Shown: positions 8,706 through 15,012 of the stretch, in pieces
How positions within the stretch are numbered: the stretch's first letter is position 1
Layout: each line of letters starts with the position of its first letter
From: PALSA-612 sp964595575
GTDB lineage: Bacteria > Actinomycetota > Thermoleophilia > Gaiellales > Gaiellaceae
NCBI GenBank assembly: GCA_964595575.1
Contig: CAZQRA010000007.1
Coordinates: 22,010-86,009 of the forward strand
Direction of reading: 5' to 3'
Length of the DNA stretch: 64,000 nt
Made by a program: the position numbers and the translations under genes
The notes under the pieces: generated by a model
What the model was told of the DNA's origin: nothing
What the model saw: only the letters and a program-made list of their open reading frames with translations
Databases searched by the model: none

Positions 8706-9035
8706 ATGGTCGCGTCCAAGGCGCAGGCGCAAGCTCCCAGCCGCTCGCTCGGCCAGCGGATGGAGGCCTTGAGGCGGGCGAACGACATCCGCGTCAAGCG
8801 GGCGCAACTCAAGAAGGACCTCAAGCTCGGCCGGGTCAAGCTCGAGGACATCCTCCGCGACCCGCCCGACTACGTCTCCACCGCCAAGGTACTCGACATG
8901 CTGATGGCCGTGCCCAAGTTCGGCCAAGTGAAGGCCAAGCGCTACCTCGCCCTGTGCCGGATCAGCGAGTCGAAGACGGTGGGCGGCCTGTCGGACCGGC
9001 AGCGCGCGGAGCTGATTGCGCTCTTCTCCCGATAG
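8706..9035 (+). CDS. mihF: Actinobacterial integration host factor (mIHF)
   Basis: A 109-residue nucleoid-associated DNA-binding protein of the actinobacterial mIHF family, unrelated to the E. coli IHF fold. The hallmark sequences RMEALRRANDIRVKRAQLK and LMAVPKFGQVKA (the helix-two-turn-helix region) are present. The C-terminal half matches the family; the basic N-terminal helix is typical. Its position directly before gmk and rpoZ matches Mycobacterium and Streptomyces. This is the best single marker that the window is actinobacterial. pyrF, which usually precedes mihF in mycobacteria, is absent. Confidence 0.95.
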   Translation: MVASKAQAQAPSRSLGQRMEALRRANDIRVKRAQLKKDLKLGRVKLEDILRDPPDYVSTAKVLDMLMAVPKFGQVKAKRYLALCRISESKTVGGLSDRQRAELIALFSR

Positions 9036-9642
9036 CCCGCCCGCGACCAGGGGGCGCCCGCGCAGGCGGCCGGTCCTGGTCGTCACCGGCCCCTCCGGAG
9101 CGGGGAAGGGAACGTTGATCCGCGAGCTCCTCAAGCGCATGCCTGAGCTGGAGCTGGCCGTCTCGGCCACCACCCGCCTCCGCCGTCCCGGCGAGGTGGA
9201 GGGCCGCGAGTACTACTTCCTGTCCGACGGGGAGTTCGCCCGCCGGGTGGCCCGGGGCGACTTCCTCGAGCACGTGACCTACGTCTCCGGCCAACGGTAC
9301 GGGACGCTCCGCTCCGAGGTGGAGCGGATCGCCGACCGGGGGCGAGTGTGCGTGCTCGAGCTGGAGACCGAGGGGGCCCTGAAGGTGGCGGAGGAGCTCC
9401 CCGAGGCGGTCACCGTCTTCGTCACTGCCCCCCTTTCCGAGCTAGAGCGACGGCTGCGCGAGCGGGCGACGGAGAGCGCGGGCGAGATAGGAGAGCGGCT
9501 CGACCTCGCGGAAAGCCAGCTTCGACAGGCCGATCTCTTCGACTACGTGGTGGAGAACGACGACCTGGAGCGGGCAGTGGAGGAGCTGGAGAGGATCGTC
9601 CGGCGAGAGCTGGCCGGTGCCGGTACCATGTCGGCGCCGTGA
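9016..9642 (+). CDS. gmk: Guanylate kinase
   Basis: A 208-residue kinase that phosphorylates GMP to GDP with ATP. The P-loop GPSGAGKGTLIREL lies at about residues 25-38; SATTRLRRPGEVEGREYYF is the GMP-binding signature. The start is TTG 9016, with GGAG 4 nt upstream. It overlaps the mihF end by 20 nt and leaves a basic extension of about 18 residues before the core. No better start exists before the P-loop. The stop overlaps the rpoZ GTG. Confidence 0.93.
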   Translation: MRSSPDSPPATRGRPRRRPVLVVTGPSGAGKGTLIRELLKRMPELELAVSATTRLRRPGEVEGREYYFLSDGEFARRVARGDFLEHVTYVSGQRYGTLRSEVERIADRGRVCVLELETEGALKVAEELPEAVTVFVTAPLSELERRLRERATESAGEIGERLDLAESQLRQADLFDYVVENDDLERAVEELERIVRRELAGAGTMSAP

Positions 9643-9869
9643 TCCATCCCCGCATCGACAAGCTGCTCGAGCGCGTGGACTCGCGCTACGCCCTCGTCAT
9701 CCTGGCCGCCAAACGGGCTCGCCAGATCAACAACTACCACCACCAGCTGGGCGAGGGCACCTTCGAGGAGCTGCCTCCTCTGGTCGAGTCGCGGTCGAAG
9801 AACTACCTCACCATGGCCCTCGAGGAGATCGCCTCGGGCAAGATCGGCTACCGGTACACCACCGGGTAG
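9639..9869 (+). CDS. rpoZ: RNA polymerase omega subunit
   Basis: A 76-residue omega subunit that helps assemble beta prime. The core ALVILAAKRARQINNY matches the conserved AAKRARQIN motif, and the C-terminal NYLTMALEEIASGKIGY is typical of actinobacterial omega. GTG 9639 overlaps the gmk stop (GTGA), so the two are probably translated together, as in mycobacteria. Confidence 0.92.
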   Translation: MIHPRIDKLLERVDSRYALVILAAKRARQINNYHHQLGEGTFEELPPLVESRSKNYLTMALEEIASGKIGYRYTTG

Positions 9870-9890
9870 CCCTCCTGCCGGCCGCGAGGG

Positions 9891-9896
9891 CACAAT
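9891..9896 (+). promoter_or_regulatory. -10 box of coaBC (leaderless type)
   Basis: CACAAT ends 6 nt before the GTG start of coaBC and no Shine-Dalgarno lies between. It fits the TANNNT-N6-8-start pattern seen throughout the window. Confidence 0.45.
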
Positions 9897-9902
9897 GCGC
9901 TC

Positions 9903-11057
9903 GTGGCCAAGATCCTCCTCGGCGTCACCGGCGGCATCGCCGCCTACAAGGCTTGCGAGCTCGTCCGCCTGTTCGTGCGGGCCGGTGACGAGGTCGTCCC
10001 CCTCGTCACCGCCGCCGCCGATCGCTTCGTGCGAGCGGAGACCTTCCTCGCGCTGGCCCGCCGCAGCCCCGGGGACAGTCCCTACCCCCACCTGGAGCGG
10101 GGAGATCTCCTGGTCATCGCTCCCCTCACCGCCAATACCCTCGCCAAGCTGGCCCACGGCCTGGCCGACGACGTCCTCAGCGAGGCGTTCCTCGCCCATC
10201 GGGGGCCGGTTCTGGCCGCTCCCGCCATGAGTCCCCGCATGTGGGAGCATCCGGCCACCCAGGCCAACGTAGCCCTCCTCCGGGAGCGAGGAGTCGAGGT
10301 CATCGGCCCCGAGGAGGGGGAGGTAGCGGAGGGTGGAGTCGGCTGGGGGCGGATGAGCGAGCCCGAGGACATCTTCGCCCGCGCCTGCGTCCTCTTGGGC
10401 CGAGCAGGTCAACTCGCGGGCCGCACGGTCCTGGTGACGGCCGGGGGCACTCGGGAGCCCATCGACGCCGTCCGCTTCGTCGGCAACCGCTCCTCGGGCC
10501 GCATGGGGGTCGCGCTGGCCGAGGAAGCCCGCCGCCGGGGCGCCCAGGTGACCCTGTTGGCAGCCAACCTGGCGGTACCCCCTCCTTGGGGGGTGGAGGT
10601 GGTCGAGACTCCCACGGCCGCCGCCATGGCCGGGGAGGCCCTGGCCCGAGCGGAGGACGTGGACGTGGTGGTGATGGCGGCGGCCGTGGCCGACTACGCG
10701 CCGGCCCAGGTCCTTCCCGGCAAGAGGGCCAAGGACGCAGAGCCCTGGCAGATCGAGCTCGTCCCCACCCTCGATATCCTGCGCACGCTGGGGGAGCGGC
10801 GCAGGGAGGGGCAGGTCCTCGTCGGCTTCGCCGCCGACCAGGGCGAGGACGGCCTCGCCCGGGCGCGGGCGAAGCTGCGCGACAAGCGCGTCGACCTGAT
10901 CGTGTTCAACGACGTCAGCCGGCCTGGGGTGGGCTTCGAGGCCCCCGAGAACGAGGTCGTCCTCGTCCTCCCGCAGGAGGAGCGACGGGTGGCCCGAGCG
11001 TCCAAGGCGACGATCGCCGCCAGCGTCCTGGACGCGGTGGAGGAGCTCCTCTCGTGA
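9903..11057 (+). CDS. coaBC: CoaBC, phosphopantothenoylcysteine synthetase/decarboxylase
   Basis: A 384-residue bifunctional coenzyme A enzyme. The N-terminal flavin decarboxylase domain (CoaC) has GVTGGIAAYKACEL, the catalytic-type His in YPHLERGD and TANTLAKLAHG. The C-terminal CTP-dependent synthetase (CoaB) has VTAGGTREPIDAVRFVGNRS and AAAVADYAP. Two residues known to matter in E. coli Dfp differ: the PAMN loop reads PAMS (Ser110), and the position of the redox Cys in the CGxxGxGRM segment is Glu143. I recall similar variation in other actinobacteria, so loss of function is not implied. GTG 9903 was chosen from the -10 spacing; an ATG at 9895 is out of frame. Confidence 0.93.
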   Translation: MAKILLGVTGGIAAYKACELVRLFVRAGDEVVPLVTAAADRFVRAETFLALARRSPGDSPYPHLERGDLLVIAPLTANTLAKLAHGLADDVLSEAFLAHRGPVLAAPAMSPRMWEHPATQANVALLRERGVEVIGPEEGEVAEGGVGWGRMSEPEDIFARACVLLGRAGQLAGRTVLVTAGGTREPIDAVRFVGNRSSGRMGVALAEEARRRGAQVTLLAANLAVPPPWGVEVVETPTAAAMAGEALARAEDVDVVVMAAAVADYAPAQVLPGKRAKDAEPWQIELVPTLDILRTLGERRREGQVLVGFAADQGEDGLARARAKLRDKRVDLIVFNDVSRPGVGFEAPENEVVLVLPQEERRVARASKATIAASVLDAVEELLS

Positions 11058-11746
11058 TGCAGGCGGTGGTGATGGCAGCGGGGGAAGGCCGGCGGCTGCG
11101 CCCCCTCACCGAGCGCTACGCCAAGCCCGTGCTCCCCATCGGGGGCAGGCCGGTGATCGCCACCCTCCTCCGCGAGCTGGAGCGGGCGGGGGTGGGCCCC
11201 GTCACCGTCGTCACCGGCCACCTGGGGGAGCAGGTGGAGCGCCTCCTGGAGGGGTTCGAGCCTGCTCCTCGACTGGTCCGTCAGCCGAGGCCGGAGGGAT
11301 CGGCCGACGCCGTCCTTCGGGCCGGGCTTTCTACCCCCTACCTGGCGGTAGCGGCCGACACCGTGTTCCGGGAGGGAGACATCGCTCGCTTCCTGGCGGA
11401 GGCCGTCGACGGGGACGGGGCCATCGCCGTGCGCCGGGATCCCCCTCCGGGGCCGGGCCGGGCGGCGGTGCGGGTGGAGGACGGCCTCGTTCGCCGGGTG
11501 GTCGACGACGATCCCGAGAACCCGCTGGCGGGAGCCCCCTTGTGGCTGGTCGGGCAGGCCGTGCACGCCTTCCTTCCCGACCTCCCTGGGCCCCCCTTCG
11601 AGCTGGCGGGCGCCTTCCAGCGCGCCATCGACTCCGGCGCCCAGGTGCGGGCGGTGGAGATCGGGCCGACGCGGGACCTGACGCGCCCGCTCGATCTGCT
11701 AGATCGAAACTTTCCCTACCTGAGGGGTCTCGTCGGCGAGCGGTGA
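11057..11746 (+). CDS. NDP-sugar nucleotidyltransferase
   Basis: A 229-residue nucleotidyltransferase of the glucose-1-phosphate thymidylyl / mannose-1-phosphate guanylyl type. The activating signature VVMAAGEGRRLRPLTERYAKP is at residues 4-24 and is followed by the GGRPVI substrate motif. It lacks the left-handed beta-helix C-terminal domain of GlmU/GlgC-like enzymes, so a sugar-activating role for cell-wall or exopolysaccharide is inferred. The exact sugar cannot be read from sequence. ATG 11057 overlaps the coaBC stop, and its own stop overlaps the TPR gene. Confidence 0.85.
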   Translation: MQAVVMAAGEGRRLRPLTERYAKPVLPIGGRPVIATLLRELERAGVGPVTVVTGHLGEQVERLLEGFEPAPRLVRQPRPEGSADAVLRAGLSTPYLAVAADTVFREGDIARFLAEAVDGDGAIAVRRDPPPGPGRAAVRVEDGLVRRVVDDDPENPLAGAPLWLVGQAVHAFLPDLPGPPFELAGAFQRAIDSGAQVRAVEIGPTRDLTRPLDLLDRNFPYLRGLVGER

Positions 11747-12090
11747 GCGAGGTCTACGACTACTACCAGGAAGGTCGCCGGCGGCTACGGCGGGGGGATG
11801 CCGCCCAGGCGACGGTGGTCCTGGAGAAGGCCAAGCGGCGGGCACCCGACAAGGCCTCGATCAGGGAGGCCTTGGGCATCGCCTACTTCCGGCTAGGACG
11901 CTACGCCGAGGCCGAGGCCGAGTTCCGGGCAGCCCTGGAGATCTCGCCCGTGGACGACTACGCCCACTACGCCCTGGGGCGGTGCCTGGAGAAGCAGGGC
12001 CGCCTGGTGGAGGCAAACGGCCACTACAAGCTGGCCCGCTCCCTGCGTCCGGGAGAGCCGAGCTACCAGGCCCGGGTGCGTGAGCTCTGA
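11743..12090 (+). CDS. Tetratricopeptide repeat protein
   Basis: A 115-residue all-helical protein with about three TPR units. ALGIAYFRLGRYAEAEAEFR and ALGRCLEKQGRLVEANGHYK match the repeat consensus (residues about 45-104). No signal peptide or membrane segment. TPR proteins act as protein-binding scaffolds; the partner is unknown. GTG 11743 overlaps the previous stop as GTGA, so it is coupled to the nucleotidyltransferase. Confidence 0.85.
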   Translation: MSEVYDYYQEGRRRLRRGDAAQATVVLEKAKRRAPDKASIREALGIAYFRLGRYAEAEAEFRAALEISPVDDYAHYALGRCLEKQGRLVEANGHYKLARSLRPGEPSYQARVREL

Positions 12091-12146
12091 GCCGCCTCTT
12101 TCCCTGGGCTCGACTCCTCGCCGAGAGCTGGGCGGAGGCCCCTGAG

Positions 12147-12584
12147 GTGCGGGCGGTAGCGCAGAGGGTGTCGCGAGCCAGGGTGGTCGTGGCGGGAGCG
12201 ACCCAGGCGAGCATCGGCCCCGGCCTCGTGCTCCTGCTCGGCGTGGCCCGCGGCGACGACGAGCTCGCCGCCGAGCGCCTGGCGGCCAAGGTCGCCCGCC
12301 TGCGCGTCTTCGAGGACGAGCAGGGCAGGCTCGATCGCTCCCTCCTCGACGTGGGCGGAGAGGCGCTGGTCGTGAGCCAGTTCACGCTCATCGCCGACAC
12401 CCGCAAGGGAACGAGGCCGAGCTTCGCCCAGGCCGCCCCGTCCGAGCAGGCAAGGTCGCTTTACGAGAAGTTCTGCGCGTCCCTGCAGGAGCTCGGCGTC
12501 CCCGTGGCTACGGGCGTCTTCGGGGCTCGGATGGAGGTTGAGCTCGTGAACGAAGGCCCGGTCACCATCGTCCTCGAGGGATAA
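12147..12584 (+). CDS. dtd: D-aminoacyl-tRNA deacylase
   Basis: A 145-residue DTD-fold enzyme that removes D-amino acids mischarged onto tRNA. It has the conserved SQFTL active-site motif (residues about 76-80) and the C-terminal NEGPVT, a form of the cross-subunit Gly-Pro motif. GTG 12147 aligns with the family start (MRAVxQRVSRA). Length is normal. It is followed by a weak terminator hairpin and a gene-free region. Confidence 0.94.
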   Translation: MRAVAQRVSRARVVVAGATQASIGPGLVLLLGVARGDDELAAERLAAKVARLRVFEDEQGRLDRSLLDVGGEALVVSQFTLIADTRKGTRPSFAQAAPSEQARSLYEKFCASLQELGVPVATGVFGARMEVELVNEGPVTIVLEG

Positions 12585-12605
12585 CCCGCCGGCAGACCGG
12601 GGTTT
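12583..12605 (+). terminator. Weak intrinsic terminator after dtd
   Basis: AACC (12583-12586) and CCGG (12589-12592) pair with CCGG (12597-12600) and GGTT (12601-12604) around a CAGA loop, with a CG bulge. The T run is only three bases. Confidence 0.45.
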
Positions 12606-12632
12606 GCGGAGGCGCCTCGACAGTGCCACACT
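12604..12632 (+). promoter_or_regulatory. Promoter for the dtd-rimP intergenic RNA
   Basis: -35 TTGCGG (12604-12609), a 17-nt spacer and -10 CACACT (12627-12632) predict a transcript start near 12640. The same -35 hexamer occurs upstream of the rny leader. Confidence 0.5.
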
Positions 12633-12639
12633 CTGCTCG

Positions 12640-12840
12640 TCACAGGGAGCCGAGAGCCCGGCCGTAGCCCGGAGCTTCCCGGGGGGAGAGGCTGGAGAGG
12701 AAGCCCGGCGGAGCCCTCGTCGGCTCCCTGCAGGAGACAGGGTAGCCGGAGGGAGCGGGTCTCCGGCGAGTAAGCCTGCGCCTGGGGGCCGCCCTCAGCA
12801 GACGCCCGCCAAGGCCGGGCGGGGAGGCTTGCTATTCTTT
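12640..12840 (+). ncRNA. Candidate structured RNA between dtd and rimP
   Basis: No gene lies in 12585-12893. The transcript predicted from the promoter just upstream folds strongly by eye. An 11-bp perfect helix pairs 12643-12653 (CAGGGAGCCGA) with 12720-12730. It encloses a hairpin 12669-12679/12699-12708 with 10 bp and one bulge. Next come a 7-bp hairpin 12745-12751/12761-12767 and a G/C hairpin 12805-12810/12818-12823 followed by a T-rich TTGCTATTCTTT. CCCTG at 12726-12730 can instead pair with CAGGG at 12738-12742, so two folds compete. I recognise no Rfam family. It could be a leader regulating rimP-nusA or an independent RNA. Confidence 0.45.
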
Positions 12841-12865
12841 GAACGACCACATTTCACCGGTTCGG

Positions 12866-12893
12866 GGAAATGGGCGCGCGGCGCCCATTTTCC
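12866..12893 (+). promoter_or_regulatory. Hairpin abutting the rimP start codon
   Basis: GGAAATGGGCGC (12866-12877) pairs with GCGCCCATTTTCC (12881-12893): 12 bp with one bulged T and a GCG loop. It ends exactly at ATG 12894. The TGGGC...GCCCA core with flanking A and T runs resembles terminator-like hairpins known in rimP-nusA leaders of other bacteria, so attenuation or translation control of the operon is plausible. A -10-like TATTCT lies upstream at 12833-12838. Confidence 0.55.
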
Positions 12894-13361
12894 ATGATGG
12901 AGGCGGTCTTGGCCCAGGTACACGACAGAGAACGCGAGCTCCAGCGGGAGATCTCCCGACAGGTGGGCGAAGCCCTGCCCGGAGTGGAGGTGCTGGCCGT
13001 GGAGCTCTCCGGGCGGGAACGGTTCACGGTGTACGTGGACCATCCCCAGGGGGTCGATCACGCGCTCTGCGAGCGGGTGACTCAGGTCCTCCGCGGCTAC
13101 CTCGACCGCTACACGGTGGATGTGTCCTCCCCGGGCTTCGAACGCCCCCTTCGCTCCCAGGCCCACTTCCGCGCTGCCCTGGGACGCCTCGTGACCCTGC
13201 GCACGGCGACCGAGATCGCCGGCAAGAGGCGCTTCCGGGGCCGGGTCGTCGCTGCCGGCGAGGAGGCGGTGGAGATCGCGAGCGGGGACGGAGGGGCAGT
13301 TCTCATCCCGTACGAGGAGATCGTGCGGGGCAACTTGATCGACGAGGTGGACGAACGATGA
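12894..13361 (+). CDS. rimP: Ribosome maturation factor RimP
   Basis: About 155 residues with the RimP N-terminal alpha/beta domain (VEVLAVELSGRERFTVYVD) and the DVSSPGFERPLR signature, then the small SH3-like C-terminal domain. RimP aids 30S subunit maturation. Three in-frame ATGs compete (12870, 12894, 12897) and none has a good Shine-Dalgarno. I chose 12894, directly after the hairpin. If 12870 is used, eight more residues are added and the hairpin becomes coding. The stop overlaps the nusA ATG, the usual rimP-nusA coupling. Confidence 0.88.
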   Translation: MMEAVLAQVHDRERELQREISRQVGEALPGVEVLAVELSGRERFTVYVDHPQGVDHALCERVTQVLRGYLDRYTVDVSSPGFERPLRSQAHFRAALGRLVTLRTATEIAGKRRFRGRVVAAGEEAVEIASGDGGAVLIPYEEIVRGNLIDEVDER

Positions 13362-14764
13362 GCCGAGAGATCATCGAGGCGATCCGGGCGATCGAGCGCG
13401 AGAAGGGGATCGACTCCGAGACCCTGGTCCACGCCCTCGAGGACGCCCTGCTCGCCGCCTACAAGAAGACGCCGGGGGCCTCCCGGCATGCGACCGTCGA
13501 GCTGGACGAGGAGAGCGGCGACTTTCGCGTCTACTCCATCGAGCTTCCTCCCGACGTCGAGCAGCGCCTGCTCGAGGAGGCCCGGGAGCGGGCGATCGAG
13601 GAGCTGGAGAGGATGGAGCAGGAGACGGGGGAGCGCTCCCACGTCCTCGTCTCCGACGAGGACCTGGAGATCGACTGGTCGCAGGTGCCGGAGACCCTCG
13701 TCCGCCGCCAGGACGTCACCCCCGAGAACTTCGGGCGCATCGCCGCCCAGACCGCCAAGCAGGTGATCCTGCAGCGGATTAGGGAGGCGGAGCGGGAGAT
13801 GATGTACGAGGAGTACGTCGACCGAGTGGGCGAGGTCGTCACCGGCATCGTCCAGCAGGCCGGAGACCGCAACAACGTGCTCATCGACCTGGGCAAGGTG
13901 GAGGCGCTCCTTCCCCGCTCGGAGCAGGTGGAGGGCGAGCGCTACGAGCAGGGAAGCAGGATCAAGGCGGTCATCACCGAGGTGCGCTCGGGTACCAAGG
14001 GGCCGCAGGTGATCCTGTCTCGGCGCGACCCCGAGCTCATTCGTACCCTGTTCGAGCTGGAGGTGCCGGAGATCGCCGACGGGCTGGTCGAGATCAAGGC
14101 CGTGGCCCGCGAGCCCGGGTACCGCTCCAAGATCGCGGTCGAGTCCCACGTGCAGGGCGTCGACCCTGTGGGAGCGTGCGTGGGCCCCCGCGGCTCCCGC
14201 GTGCGCATGGTGGTCTCCGAGCTGCGGGGCGAGAAGATCGACATCATCCCCTGGAACACCGAGCCGGCTCGGTTCGTGGCCAAGGCGCTGTCCCCGGCTC
14301 GCGTCCGGGAGGTGTACATCGACGACGAGCGGCGGGAGGCGACGGTGGTCGTCCCCGACGATCAGCTCGCCTTGGCCATCGGCAAGGAGGGGCTCAACGC
14401 GCGCCTGGCCGCCCGGCTCACGGGGTGGAAGATCGACATCAAGTCGGACACCGAGTTCGCCCAGGAGGAGGCGGAGGCCGCCTTCGCAGGAGAGGCCGAG
14501 GAGGACTTCCTCGGCCGCTGCGCCGCCATCCTGTCGACTGGGAAGCGCTGCCCCAACGCCGCCCTCCCAGGGTCGCGGTTCTGCGGCGTCCCTGCCCACC
14601 AGGAGCTGGCCGAGCGGGAGCGCCGGGGCGAGGACGTCTCCGCCCGGGTGGCCCAGCAGCCGGCGGCTGGCGGCGAGGAGGCGGCGAAGGCGGGCGAGGA
14701 GCGCTGGGAGGAGGAAGGCGGCGCCCTCGGGCCCCAGGAGGAGAACGGCCCTGCCGCGGCGTGA
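13358..14764 (+). CDS. nusA: Transcription factor NusA with an added C-terminal zinc-finger-like motif
   Basis: A 468-residue NusA that modulates pausing, termination and antitermination. It shows the N-terminal RNAP-binding domain (1-125), the S1 domain (GDRNNVLIDLGKVEALLPRS) and two KH domains, with VGACVGPRGSRVRMVVSEL and LAIGKEGLNARLAARLTGW. After the KH2 domain the protein continues with Cys388-x9-Cys398-x10-Cys409-x4-His414 (CAAILSTGKRC ... GSRFCGVPAH). This matches the small C-T-x2-G-x2-C-x(n)-G-x3-C-x(n)-H zinc-knuckle pattern found in other proteins. An acidic, low-complexity tail follows. ATG 13358 overlaps the rimP stop. Confidence 0.95.
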   Translation: MSREIIEAIRAIEREKGIDSETLVHALEDALLAAYKKTPGASRHATVELDEESGDFRVYSIELPPDVEQRLLEEARERAIEELERMEQETGERSHVLVSDEDLEIDWSQVPETLVRRQDVTPENFGRIAAQTAKQVILQRIREAEREMMYEEYVDRVGEVVTGIVQQAGDRNNVLIDLGKVEALLPRSEQVEGERYEQGSRIKAVITEVRSGTKGPQVILSRRDPELIRTLFELEVPEIADGLVEIKAVAREPGYRSKIAVESHVQGVDPVGACVGPRGSRVRMVVSELRGEKIDIIPWNTEPARFVAKALSPARVREVYIDDERREATVVVPDDQLALAIGKEGLNARLAARLTGWKIDIKSDTEFAQEEAEAAFAGEAEEDFLGRCAAILSTGKRCPNAALPGSRFCGVPAHQELAERERRGEDVSARVAQQPAAGGEEAAKAGEERWEEEGGALGPQEENGPAAA

Positions 14765-15012
14765 GCGAGCCCATCAGGACGTGCGCGGGCTGCGGCCGGC
14801 GCGCTCCCAAGCGGGAGCTCCTGCGGTTCGTCGCCCGGGCGGGAGTCCTCACCCCTGCTTCCCCCTCCGACCCCGGGCGAGGCGTGTACACGTGCCGGCG
14901 CCTCGCCTGCTTCGAGCGAGCCCGGGCCCGCCGGGCCTTCGCCCGCACCCTCCGTACGCCGGTCGCGGTCGACCCCGACCTGGAGCGCCTCTACACTGAG
15001 GGCGATGGCTGA
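14761..15012 (+). CDS. ylxR: YlxR family protein (DUF448)
   Basis: An 83-residue protein with the family signature RTCAGCGRRAPKRELLRFV and RGVYTCRRLACFERA, four cysteines that may bind metal. YlxR sits between nusA and infB in most bacteria and binds RNA; links to RNase P have been reported for some members. GTG 14761 overlaps the nusA stop; its end overlaps infB by 8 nt. Confidence 0.92.
   Translation: MSEPIRTCAGCGRRAPKRELLRFVARAGVLTPASPSDPGRGVYTCRRLACFERARARRAFARTLRTPVAVDPDLERLYTEGDG
14992..14997 (+). promoter_or_regulatory. Possible internal -10 box for infB
   Basis: TACACT inside the ylxR end, 7 nt before the infB ATG. It fits the leaderless pattern and could give infB an extra promoter within the operon. 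Confidence 0.35.

Noticed and set aside
9895..9902. ATG at 9895 as the coaBC start
   Set aside because: It is out of frame with CoaBC; GTG 9903 is in frame and correctly spaced from the -10 box.
12720..12750. Resemblance of GCAGGAGACAGGGTA to a cobalamin-riboswitch B12 box
   Set aside because: The CAGGAGA core is explained as the loop of a CCCTG/CAGGG hairpin, the other conserved B12 riboswitch blocks are missing, and the downstream genes are unrelated to cobalamin.
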